Positions 11,621-22,800 of a stretch of DNA of 64,000 nt are shown here, piece by piece. This DNA is from Fratercula arctica. Its lineage: Eukaryota > Chordata > Aves > Charadriiformes > Alcidae. Under the pieces are notes generated by a model that made no database searches, was not told the origin of the DNA, and was given only the letters and a program-made list of their open reading frames with translations. The stretch is from positions 42,240,817-42,304,816 of the forward strand of contig CANTUZ010000008.1 of assembly GCA_947846985.1 (NCBI GenBank), given 5' to 3'. Numbering within the stretch: position 1 is the first letter of the stretch; the number at the start of each line of letters is the position of its first letter. The translations under genes were made by a program, and so were the position numbers.

Positions 11621-12787
11621 TTTTCTGCCTCTCCGCTGGCGTGTGGCTGCCGGAGCTCGGTGCCGAGCGGGAGGGAAGGAAGGGCCACAGCAGTTGTCCT
11701 ACCAGTAATTAATGTAGTCTCTGCCAAAACCAGATTCGTTTAGAGGCAGTTGTGAACATTTCATGGGCGAGTCCCGTGAAAGCATTGCGGTAGCAGCGAG
11801 CATCTCTCTTCCCCGGCGGCGCGGTGCTGCCCGGGGGTGGTCCCTGGGGGGGTCTTCCCGGTGCTCCTCTGCCTGAGCTCCTACCGAGGCGTGGCCTGGG
11901 GGGCACTTCGGGGCATTGGGAACTCTTGTGGGGTTGTGTCACTACGGTATAACCGCAGTCATACTTCCGACTCGTATAAGGCCACCCAAAAGGTCAATAA
12001 AAGCAGAAGCGAAGTGCAATATAAATACAGAAGTATTTCAGCGGCCGATAAGAGTACCAGTGCGCACACCTTATATTTCCTTTTAAAAATCAGCAGGTAT
12101 TGGCATTTTTGTTCCAAGAGAAAAATCAGAGGAGAAACAATGATAATGTTTGTAGTTCAGCGGTACGAATCCTTTCAGGAGCAGGCTGACCACGCAGTTG
12201 GACTTTTAGCTTTATTAAGAAACGATTGCAACCACCTCGGAGCTCAAAATACGTCTGTAGCTTCTCTTTAACAAGTCAATATTTTCTCTGCTATTCCCCT
12301 GCTGAATCGGCTGTTGTTTCCTTCCTTGTTTTTGTTACAGATGCAATTCAGGCTGGGTTGGTTTGATTGATATGTTCTGGTTCTTTTTTCTATTTATGAT
12401 ATCGAGCTCCTGGAGTCTCCACTGACTTCATTAGAGTATTTTGGAAAATAAGTATCCTCAGCATTATTTTCTCTCCCTGTCCTGGGGGGGGGGGGGGGAA
12501 GCACAGCACATAGAAGCGTACTTTAAAAGAAAAAACCCGTTAGCTTGTGCATACAATGGAGTGGTGAATGATACTGACTACGCTTAACAAGTTCCCTTTT
12601 TAGTATTCTATCAACGGCAAGGTTTTTAAAGAAATTAAGACTAACATAATATTTGACAGCTTTTACCACATTTAAGATTGCTGCTGAAATGCTCGGTGGG
12701 CAAAACTCGCATTCTGCTTCCTTAATTTGGTTTCGTAATAATTATTTTACGTCCACTTCTCTCCCGCTGAGTTTTAGGAATGTTGCT
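11621..12787. other. Noncoding stretch with a 15-G run
   Basis: No exon is recognised. A run of 15 G lies at 12484-12498. The rest is mixed unique sequence leading into the CpG-dense patch. Confidence 0.6.
12484..12498. repeat. Poly-G run (15 G)
   Basis: An uninterrupted run of 15 G. Runs of this length are uncommon, can form quadruplex-type structures between molecules, and are prone to sequencing error. Confidence 0.85.
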
Positions 12788-12958
12788 CTCTGCGTGCGGG
12801 ATGCGCTCGTGGCTGATCGCGTCAGGAGGGGGGGGACGCGTTTCCCGTGGCAGGGAGCGCGTGTTGGCGTGCGCCCGCGCCAGCCATCTGCCACGGGGCG
12901 ACACAGGACACGAATTACGACCGATTCTCTCAAAACACGCATGGTCCCGTGGCGGTGG
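12788..12958. promoter_or_regulatory. Small CpG-dense patch
   Basis: Counting by eye gives roughly 23 CpG in about 170 bp, far above the surrounding DNA. The patch includes several GCGCG/ACGCG clusters and a G8 run. It is short for a promoter CpG island and no TATA box or first exon can be attached to it. It could be a distal regulatory island, an orphan CpG island or a gene-conversion GC patch. Confidence 0.4.
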
Positions 12959-13865
12959 GTGCTCCCAGTCCTTCCCTGAAGGCAGCGGGTTGTTTAAAGA
13001 AGGTCCCATTAACTTTTAAAAATGAATTTAATGAGAATATATGTCTTTGTGTCAGCGCTGGAAGAGTTAATAAAAGCAGTTTGGAAAAGAAAAAAAAATT
13101 AAAATTAAAACTCTATTTGGCCAGAATCTGCAGTGTAGACTCAGCCTGTGCTCCGGCTCCGGCTCTGCGTGCCAGCAGAGGCGTTTGGCTAGTGGGAATT
13201 AAGCAAAGAATTGTGCAAACATTGGGGAGCGGCGCTGAAATTATTCAGCAGACGTTTTTTTGCTACTTTAGGATTAATTTGCAAATTTGCTCTTGACAAT
13301 CATTTGTAAAGTAACCATAACCCTGAAGTATTTTAGGTCATGGCGAGACAGTGGTTTAAACACGTTGGGCCTGGTAAAATGCAAAGTCAATCAGAATAGA
13401 AATATGATTTCTGTGGTATTTTATATTGTTTTGGAAAGGACAGTTTCAGAGAATTAAAAAAGAGAAGCGAGTCCCTGACCTTTTACGTTTGTGTCTAGTG
13501 CTGTTGCAGTCAGTGAGCTGTACTTTCAGGAACTCTCTGAGAACATAAATACTTGATTTTTTTATTTTTTTTTAAATAATACTTGGAAATACTGTCTTTT
13601 TAAAAATTATCTCATCTATTAAACAAAGAGCAGTGAATCATGCTTTTATACTGTGTATTTTTACAGCAAAGTATTTAAACTGGCCCGTTGAATAATTTCA
13701 TGCTGCATTAAGTTCAGTAAGATCTTTTTGTATGTATCATTTTTAGTGCTTCCTATATCTTTGGCCATAAGCTTTTTAATTACCCGGTGAAGAAATGTAA
13801 AATGAAATTTAATAAGAAAGAATTTTTTGATGGGTTGGCTTCATCTGATGCAGCGTTTTTCAGGT
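12959..13865. other. AT-rich noncoding stretch
   Basis: AT-rich unique sequence with poly-T and poly-A patches (about 13555-13575 and 13085-13115). No gene is recognised. It ends at the 3' edge of a CR1 copy. Confidence 0.55.
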
Positions 13866-13962
13866 CATGGACTCACAGGATAGTTTGGGTTGGAAGGGAC
13901 CTTTAAAGGTCACCCAGTCCAGTCCCCCCTGCGACGAGCAGGGGCATCTTCTACTACATCAT
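13866..13962 (-). mobile_element. CR1 LINE, 3' end fragment
   Basis: On the plus strand the sequence reads gtttgggttggaagggacc followed by tttaaaggtcacccagtcc, with a C run and a GAGCAGGGGCATCTTC-like segment. This is the reverse complement of the well-known 3' end of avian CR1 LINEs, so the element lies on the minus strand. Only about 100 bp remain. The terminal short tandem repeat seems degraded (catggactcacaggat). This is the usual heavily 5'-truncated, inactive form. The subfamily cannot be assigned by eye. Confidence 0.85.
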
Positions 13963-14394
13963 GGAGTCGGCATCACTTGCGTGTTTTGTTTGGAAATCGT
14001 GGGGCTGCCTTCAGAGTAACTCTGCCCATCGCTCACCAAAGGCTTCTAAAGCAGCTGCCACGTGAAGAGAAGAGCTTGTATTAGGATAGAAAGTTCACCC
14101 TCTGCAGCCAGAAGAGCGGGTGTAATTCTAGTGCTCGTAGCGATTCATTGAATTGAGATGTTAATGGTCTCCGGCCCTTGCGCTGCTCCCATGGCCAGGA
14201 TTTGGGAATGAGCAGGCGACGGTGCGGGGAGCCAGGGGCTGGGGCTGTCGCCTGGGCTCAGTTTCCTCCACAGCGGGCAAGGCTTTCCTCATCCCACCCC
14301 TGGTTTGGGCTGTCAGATGCCTTTTCATCTTCGCTCCCTGGTTTTGACCAGGTGTTGTGGTAGCGAAATTTTGGGCTTTCTCCAATGAAGTTTT

Positions 14395-14424
14395 CCTCAA
14401 ACCCAACGTGGTTGGGTTTTGAGG
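14395..14424. repeat. Inverted repeat, 13-bp stem, 3-nt loop
   Basis: The left arm cctcaaacccaac (14395-14407) pairs with gttgggttttgagg (14411-14424) across the loop gtg, with one extra T as a bulge. It is an unusually long near-perfect hairpin for this sequence, but too short to be a microRNA precursor and not extended by the flanks. Confidence 0.85.
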
Positions 14425-16576
14425 CGTCAGCATTTTTGGCAAAGGAAAAAGAAAATGTTTTTGTCAAAAACGACGCCTGAGTTGGGCTAGTTTAGAGCTG
14501 CAGACTTAACCTGGGTGGTCCTGGGACATGTTCCTTGGAGATGTTTTTTAGGTTAGAGCCTTACATAAATAATTAGGGTTAGGTTTCTAATGCTGACATT
14601 CCTGCAACCTTTGTGAGTACAAGTAATGTGCTCGTAAGTTCAAGGAAAGGGAAAAGAAAAATTGGAAGCTGGTGAGCCTGTTCTATGTCTTAGAGAGGAA
14701 AAGGAAAATGAAAGGTGAAGAGCTGGTTTTCCTCCAGCCCTGAGCTGCTGCACGTCTCCTTATGCCCATTTCCATGGCTTTCCCCGCGCCCGCGGGGGAA
14801 CGCCCCTTCCGCGGTAGCTGCTGTCTGAAGGGCAAAGCAGAGATGCTCTGAGGTTTACCCACATGTGTTTTCATGTAGGATTAGGACTCCGCCTTGGTAT
14901 TTTGCCATCAAATACCTTCCCACCCCGTTTTAAAGGTTTCAAACTATTGAGTTACCCACTTTTAAAATTATTTTTTTTAATGTACAATTAAAGATATACA
15001 ATACTGAGATTTGCCTGTGTATCACTTATGAACACTACCTGTTTATGAACCTAAACCGGTGTTATGTCTGGAAAGCCTTTTTTTTTGGTGAATTTTGGTG
15101 TTGCAGGTCAAATGTGCTTTTGAGATCCAAATTTTATTTGGATCTTGAATTTGCAAAGACTTATTATTGCCCCCGATCCTGCACATGGTCTGACGTGTCT
15201 TAGGAATTCACCTGTGAGGACGGGTCCTTTTTCAAGTCGAAGGTATGAGGTAGGTGGGCGAGCCTCACCAGGCTTAGCAGCGTTCCTTGGGAACGGAGTT
15301 AAGGCTTTGCAGGTTGTCAGAGCTGAAGATGCACATGGATGGCTCCCCCGTGGCCTAATTGCATTTTTAATTGGATGATAGCAAAGGGCTCTCATTTCAG
15401 CAGTGCATTTGGTAACTGCTGAGCGTTGTGGCTGAGCTGATGGAATCAAATCTGAAAGAGCCGGATCCTCCCCAGGCTGAAATTGATGCTGGGTTGGTGT
15501 TAAATCCAGATGTGAGTTGCTGAGCTTGGAAAAAGGGAATGAAAACTAGGATCTTCTAATTGCTTTGCATTTCCTTTGGGATCTGTGAAGACATTTTGTC
15601 AGACAGGCTGACCAGAAGACTTGTGAGCCGCTGGGGGCATGTGCATTTATTTTAGCCTTCTCTGTGCTCTGGGACCCAGTCCCAGAGGACCATGGGTGCT
15701 GCTTCAACACCCTCCCCTTGTCATTAAATGCATATTAGAGGGGAACATGTGGCACCGGTCATCATTTGTCTTCTATGCTGAACATTAAAAACCTGGTGAA
15801 AAAAGCCCAACTGGGTGAAACTTGGAGGCTGGAGCTTGGAGAACATCACCTGCTCTGTGCTGAAGGAAAACCGAACCGTGATCGTGGCTGTGGGACTGGA
15901 GGTGGGTTACGCAGCACATTCATTTGGGGACTCAGAAATTCCCTTTCCATGGCGCAAAGGCCCATGGACTCTGTGTGCACCCCAGGAACGTAAATCTCTG
16001 CTGCTAGCTTTGTCTCTAGGTAATTAATCAGTGGTTGGTTATAGACTTGTTGGGGATGGACAGATATTGTTTTATTCCCTTTTAGTGGTTTGGTTTGGTT
16101 TTGTTTTGTTTTAAATTCCAGTTCAAGTAAGTGGAATACTCCTCATTTTCTTTTATTATAAGGGAAACAAAATTACCATGATATATCTTCTCCAACTTCT
16201 GTTAGGACTGCACTTTGAAACTATAACCTATTTTTAGCTGAAAATCCTTAGAGAAAGTGTAAGAAGCCAGAAAATGCTTTAGTGGGAAAGTGATATGTTC
16301 AAATAAACCTTACAGAGGTAGTGCTCACCCAGCAGATGAAAATATTAAGTCTGGGGATTGTTAGGCAGAAGAGTATCTCTGAATCTCTCTTTTCTTTCTA
16401 TCTAAGGTAACCTGATTATCACGGTAATCTCTTTTGCTCTGTCAGTTTGAAAAGACAGTATCATCTGTCATTCCATAGGAAAAAGCAAAACCCCCAAATA
16501 ATCGTAGGCAGAAACAAATATTCCTTATTTGAGCTTTCGTTTAAAAATTAGAGTAATATTCATACAGCCAGAAGCA

Positions 16577-16640
16577 TATTTTTTATATATATATACATAA
16601 AAAAGATACATTTATATATATAATTATATATATGTAAAAT
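16577..16640. repeat. AT-rich simple sequence (TA)n-like
   Basis: About 64 bp made almost entirely of TA, ATAC and TATATG units, with several short TA dinucleotide runs. It is imperfect, so a decayed microsatellite. Confidence 0.8.
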
Positions 16641-17319
16641 ACGACCCTGCTTTTTTTGAGCAAATGCACGGCACAAGGTTTATGCTCTGTACAGTTTCTG
16701 CAGGAGTTATCTGGGCTGTTGGGCCATTACCTGCTAAATGCTTTTATTTTCTTAGCGGAGGTCTTCTGCAGGGGGGCGCTGGCACCGCCTGAGCGTGTCT
16801 GGGCACGTGTGTGCCAGCACGTACATTTGTCTTCCAGAAGCGGGCTTTGACCATGCATAGGACTAAACCACCGAAGAGCACTCGGGAAATATGAGATACT
16901 TTGTTCCACCAGCTAAGATGCTTATGAAAATAAAATTTAGTTTGGGATAGATAATAAATAAGAGGAATCCAATTATTTTTTGGTTTGTCAGTCTATCCCA
17001 AGGAAACTACCAGTAAGTCTATATGATGTGATAGCTGATTTGGCAGAGAACCCGTTGAACGGGTTGGGTTAGCTCAGTGTCTCTGTCCTCAAGACGACCC
17101 AGATCAGCGCTGAGTGCCTCTCCCATAACCAAGGGGTGCACGAGCTGGGGGACGGGTGCAGGCATGTACCCAGATTATCATCCTCCGTGAGCATCCAGAT
17201 GCCAGGTCTCTCCTGACCCTCCTGTCCTGAGCATCCCTGGGTGCTGGGTGCCGTGGCGGGGCCTGGTGAGGCGTGGGGTTCTGGCTGCCCCTGCGGGGAT
17301 GAGGATGCCCAATTCATGA

Positions 17320-17590
17320 GGGCGGGTTTTTGGCCGCCGTCGGTACAGCTGCTGCCCTTGCTGGCGGGGAGGGAGGACACCTGCGTGCCCCTCTGAATGA
17401 AGGCAGCCTTTGGTTTGGGAGAGACGCCGCCGGGGTTACCACAACAGCGCTGCCCCACACGGAAGCGCCAAGAAGAGGCCGCTGCTTTCTGCCACGCGCG
17501 CTCGGTCGCATACTAAGGAAGCGGCGATGGAGGGATAATAAAAGGCACTGGCTCGTCGGCCGGCTTCGCTGCTATTCAGAGCTTGCCCGA
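17320..17590. promoter_or_regulatory. CpG-dense patch with a TATA-like motif
   Basis: By eye about 25 CpG in roughly 270 bp, including a GCGCGCTCGGTCGC cluster near 17500. Within it, ataataaaaggc at 17535-17546 resembles a TATA box with one mismatch, and a weak initiator-like ctattca lies about 38 bp downstream, somewhat further than usual. This could be a promoter reading rightwards, but no first exon or conserved frame follows. An orphan CpG patch is equally possible. Confidence 0.25.
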
Positions 17591-19440
17591 ATTAGCAAGG
17601 CTGGTGTAATCCGTTCTGCACACCACAGTAGTACAGTAATGTTTCATCTGTGGGGGGGAAACCTGGCCCCGCTACATTCATGGAAGCTTTTTCCAGTGAG
17701 GTCAGCAGAGTTTTCATCTCTTATGTTCAGTACTTGGTAGAAGAGTATTTCCCCAGCATCTGAAACTGATTTTGTCAAAGGAGAATAGGGGTTTGTTTGT
17801 TTGTTTAATTATACATGGTAAAATAAATTGTGATTTTACAGTCAGGAGCAAAACTGGGATGGCTGCTGCTTGGTTGTTCGCAGTGGTTACAGCTGGTGTA
17901 AGCCACTGGGTGATGCCTGTCAGAGGGAGCTGGAGCACCTGGGAAAGGCTTTGGAAATCAGTGAGGGCTCCCCTCTGCTGCCGCCTCCCACTGCTTCCCT
18001 CTGGCTGGAGGAGCCTCCTCCCGTCGGCAGAGCTTCAGTGGCAGAACCCCGCTGATGTCCAGAGGGGATTGGAATGGCAGCTCCTACGGCCACATTCAGC
18101 CCAGGTGGTTTCAGGTCTGCGCTCTTCTACGTTGGCCATAAATTCTCCCTCGCAGGCTCAGGGCGCGCAGGTGAAATCTTTGCGCTGCGGCCGTCGCTCG
18201 CTAACGCTGCCTGAACCTGCTTTAGCCTGTTGATGGAGGGACACTTCCCATTAGACATTTATAAATAAGAATTTGGCACAAGTGAGTGGTCTCGTGATTT
18301 CCTAGTAATTTCCTCAAATGCTTAATAATAGACATGCCCCTAAATATCTTCTTTGTCTCAGTATTAAGACTTTAAGCTGTTACAACTGCTTCAGGATAAG
18401 AGAGTGGTGTATATAGACGTTTTTATTTCTTTTTATAAGAAAAAAAAATTATGTATGTTTGTCTTGTGCTTTGTCCCATGTGTTTTCCCACCCACTACAA
18501 CTGGACCTGCAAGTAAACCACTGGACCTCTGAGACCTTTTTACGTGCTACGTGTTTTTCAAGTCTTGTCTGTTGTTTCTTTACATCACCTCAGCAGAGCC
18601 AAAGCATGCAGAGAACGATAATAATCATAATTAAACAAAATCTAACTTGCAGGAGCTTAAAAACCATAGGCTACCATTCCCCTGGGGACAAGGGATTATA
18701 ACTGGTTGTGTGTCAGCTCGGTGGTCAGTGTCGCTGGAGGTCTCTGTAGGCTGCAGATAATCACGTCACAAATTTTGCTGGCAGGTGTTGATCTCTCAGG
18801 ACAGGGAGAACGCTCTCTCTGCCCACCTCGCAGCCTCTGGAGTCTGGAAAATGGCTTTCAGCAGCACTCCAGACAAGTTTTCCCTCTTCATTCAAGCCTG
18901 AGCTTCCTGGTAAACCACCTGCCTAAATGTCTGGACGACTTACTGAGGGAATTAAATAGTGTGGGGGAGGGTGGAATATATATATAAAAAAACAATATTT
19001 GTTTGACCTGACTGTATTTTTTGCCTTGCTTAGCCATATAGCAATTTCGTTGGATATTCAAATGAATTAATTCTTCTGTTCTAAAGGCACGCGTGAGTGT
19101 GCGAAGGCGTTTGCCAGTTTGTAGTTGCATGCACCAGTTACGTGTATTTCCTGGAGAAATGCTCCCTACTTCGGAGAGTTTCTTGTCCTCTAGTTCTTAC
19201 CCCAAGTCTGCAGGATTTGGGAGCTGGCTGTCCTTCCTGTCCCCCTGAGGTGGACTCCTTCTCGGAGTAAGTGTGATGTGTTACTTCTGGTCTCAGTTTG
19301 TTTAAAGAAAAACAAAAAAAAGTTGTCTTTCGCAACATCACGGCACTTTAGCCAAATATTTGCAATGCAATTTGCAATGAATTATAAATGAATCAACAAT
19401 GTGGCATGAATTTAATATTCAGATGTATGTGATCATGTCA
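17591..19440. other. Noncoding stretch, no gene recognised
   Basis: Unique sequence with a GTTT x4 tract at about 17791-17806 and a TA-rich patch near 18975. A 153-codon plus frame (17772-18233) has no recognisable domain and overlaps a minus-strand frame. Confidence 0.6.
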
Positions 19441-19644
19441 CACTACCTTCCTTTTCCCCTTTCTTTCCAAGGCCTAGGCGGGCTGGTGAGATTGGCAGAT
19501 GCCGAGTGTGAACGAGGGAGTTTTCGATTCAATGGGTACAGCTTGAATTCCTTCATGAAGAACGGTCTCCCTCATTTTCAGCTGGCAAAGCAGCACTTGA
19601 TTGAGACTGCAGTTAGCACAAGCGCCGTGAAAGGCGGAGAGTAG
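19441..19644 (+). other. Possible terminal exon (weak)
   Basis: A long pyrimidine tract (19441-19468) leads into an acceptor-like ccaag, with AG at 19470-19471. The following frame stays open for about 57 codons to TAG at 19642-19644. The translation, starting about GLGGLVRLADAECERG, is not low-complexity but is not recognised as any family. No donor or upstream exon can be paired with it. The same pattern can arise by chance in a 64-kb window, so this is a pointer, not a gene call. Confidence 0.12.
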
Positions 19645-19764
19645 CCTGAGTATTCGAGTCACGGCCATCTGGGCTGTGTCTTCTCCCTGGGCTGCCTGTG
19701 GGCATTCAACCAGGGATCGCCTCCATCCTTCCTCCCCTCCAGTCTTGCACCAACAAGATGGCCA

Positions 19765-19868
19765 GCTTAGGTTGGACGGGACCGTGGGAGCTCATCTGGT
19801 CCAACCCCCGCCCAAAGCGGAGCCAACGTGGACATCGCATCAAGTTGCTCAAGGTCCTGCTGATCATT
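19765..19868 (-). mobile_element. CR1 LINE, 3' region fragment
   Basis: The plus strand reads gcttaggttggacgggacc, then ctcatctggtccaacccc, then a CCAAAGCGGAGCCAA segment and tcaagttgctcaaggtcc. This order is that of the reverse complement of an avian CR1 3' region, so the element is on the minus strand. It is diverged and truncated at both ends. Confidence 0.8.
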
Positions 19869-22800
19869 GGGTAACTCTGCAATGAAGGCAGACCTGGGGA
19901 TGTGTCCAGCTCAAAATGACTCCTCAGAAGCCATAACGTGAACACATGAACATTCTTAGCATGTTGTTGTGCTGGGTAGTTTCCTGATAAAAATTAGTCT
20001 GGTTTTTGTGCTCCGTCACAACTGATTGATGGCTTTAGTTGGCCAACCCATGCAGTGGGGACCATTGGGTTGGTCCCAGACCATGCATTGGTGGTGTTAA
20101 TAAGCAAAGGCACATCACCAGCTCCAACGTAGCTCACCAAGGGCATGCTCAGGTAGTGAGACGTTTACAGTGTCTATTCGTGCAATTGAGAACTAGCTGA
20201 AGATGGAAATCCTGTACTGCTAACTCCAGTCTCTGCTGCAATATCCCAGTGACCAGTATCGGGCTTTCCAAACCGCCTGTGATGATGATCGTGTCCTTTC
20301 TAAACTCTCCATGGTTAGGTCTTGTGTTTACCTAAACAATTCAGCTTCCTTTTAGTGTATTGTAAGCACAGTCATTAGCTCCTGTGCTTTGCTAAGGAAA
20401 ACAGAGTAAAGCAGAGTGTTCTCTTTTCTGCTTTGTTTTTTTAATACAGTTAACTCCAGCTTGGGTGAAGGGCTGAGTCTGGGGTTTAGACTTTTCCGAA
20501 AGAAATGGGAAGGTCAGAAACTCTGAATATTGATACTTTTTTTTGGTGATGCAAGCTCATAACTCATGATTTTCAAGATGTGGAAGTTGTCTGGAGTTTT
20601 TTCGTGTACTTCAGGAGCAGGAAGCTCTTGTTAAGGGATGCTGGGCTAACACCGACTTTGCTTGCAAGGCAAGAGCCTGTTGAGGAGTGGAGCCATCCTG
20701 GTAGTGCTACAGATCCGAGTATATTTCAGTGTTTTGAGGTCCCTTTTTTCTCCCCATGAACAACACTGGATTGGTTAACTCATTCCCGTAATTAATCCAA
20801 ACCACGTTTGGCTGGCGTAGTTGCTGAGATGAATTCCAGTGTGACATTTCCACAAATCCTACTAAGTTATCTTGGAAGGATAAAGCTCATTTAATTGCTC
20901 ATTTTGTTACCGCTGCAAGTGTCTTAATCTTACCATCTTGTGTCATCCACAAGATTTGCTTTCTGCTCTCAGATAACAGGGAATCCCAAAAGTTGACGTT
21001 TTTTGTGTTGTTAATGTTAGATACAATCATTCTTGACCTTAAATTTCCATGCCTGTATGAACTCCATGCCTTGAGAGTTGGGGAGGGTAACTTAGAACAA
21101 GCTTTGAGGTGACGCTCCAGGCGAGGATCAAGTAACAGGCATAATAATTATTGATGATTGAAAGGAATCTGTCAGCAAAGACCTTTTTGCTGCTGTTGGT
21201 GCTGCAGGAGCTCTGTGTAGGACTTCGCAGGACTCTTTGTGACTCTCAGGCAATTTCTGTTAGAGAGTAAATAGATTCTGCTGCCTGAAATGAGATGCTA
21301 AATGTTCTGTTTATAAGGAACCAAACTGTTAGGCTAATGGAGAGAGTTCTGTAAGGATGTTCAGGATGGCCAAGAAAACGGAGAAATAAGAGGGGGAAAG
21401 AAAGAGACGACAAACTGATGCAGATTTAAAACTTTTTATTTTATTTTCTCCGTACAGTTTTTGGAGTTCCTGACAGACGTGTGTGCAGCCATGAAATCAG
21501 CAGACAGGCAGCTTTGAACTGTGCACTGAATGCACAAGGAATATCGATTCATCCAAGCTTTCACTGACCTGGGTAATAAAATACTTCAGAGTCCAGAATT
21601 TCAAATGGACGAAGTGTTCTTCAACCTTTTTCTGCAGTGCGCTAATCACAAACTGGCTTTTCTTCAACAAAAGGCATCAGGACTTTTCTTTCCAGCAACA
21701 CTTTTTTTTATTAAAAAAGAGATGTAGCAGTGATCTTCCTTCGTTGTGGCCAGGCTTGAGGTCCTCTTTATGCCCCTGGTCTGTCTAGTGCTGTTTATTT
21801 GGTTATCTGGAGTCCTTGGAGGTTGATTCTTAAGGGAAAAAAAAAGATCTGGTACACTAATGTAGCTTTTTGTTATCCGTCTTCTCCATAATAGCAGCTA
21901 TTATGTGGCTTTGCTATCATTTAGATTAATTTTTTTATATATAGAAGAAAGACTTCTCTTCATTAGTTTCCCCCAAGAAGAGAAGAATATCATTGCAGGA
22001 TGTTTTTGTGAGGTGTATTTATGCTCTGACATAGCAGGACAAATGCAAGGATACAGTGAAAAAAATCAGTTTTTTTTCCTGAATCGGTGTAGGAATTCCT
22101 CTCTTCCAGGTTTTAGGCTGGTGCCCCGTTCTTTCTCCTGCAAGGTGCGCGCTCAGCTTTAGATCCAGTGGTGCAAAAAGAGGTTACTGAGTAGAACCTT
22201 TCTAGGTCAAAAGTGTTCTACAGTTCCCGGCAGCTTTTCATTATCGATGGAAGGAATTGTGCTCACAACCTGTGAGTTGTTCTGTTTCCCTGCTTCAAAC
22301 GAGTAATTGCGAAGTGCTTCCAGTAACCTTTTAGCTGGTTGCCTGCTCTGTGGTGGGAGGTTTTATGCCGGGCACCAGGGTGTATTTCAGCATCGGAAAG
22401 GGCTTGGGAAAGGGGAGCGAATGCAATGGTGGTTAATGTGATCCGTTGCAAAATGTCTTGCAGGAAGGTTGTTTCTCCTGTGGCTGCCACCAGTGATGCT
22501 CACCTGGTCGTAAATCTCTGCTGGACTGTGCCGCACCAGAGGCACCCTCTTGAGTTTCTCTCCTCCTTGGGTTGAATTTGGCCAGGGAAAGCAAGCCGTG
22601 CTTCCCGGAGAGCCTGCCGTCGGCAGTGTGGCTGGTGATGGGTGTGTGCCTTCGCCTCTGCAGCAGCGTTGGCCGAGTCTCTTCACAGTCATGGCATTTT
22701 CTGAGCCTCTCTCCTTGGATTTGCCTGCCAGAGATTTCCCATTCAAGCCATATTGGTTTCCATTACCAGCTTGAAAACTGACTTGAGGTGGAAATGAATA

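Larger units (their letters stand above)
13963..17319. other. Noncoding stretch, no gene recognised
   Basis: Only short frames without recognisable domains. It contains a 13-bp-stem inverted repeat (14395-14424), a GC-rich imperfect palindrome (about 14778-14801), a TTTGG/TTTTG simple tract (16089-16113) and an AT dinucleotide-rich patch (16577-16640). Confidence 0.6.

Noticed and set aside
17060..17090. A gggttagctcagtg stretch resembling the D-arm of a tRNA.
   Set aside because: No anticodon arm, no T-arm (GGTTCRANNCC) and no acceptor stem at the expected distances.
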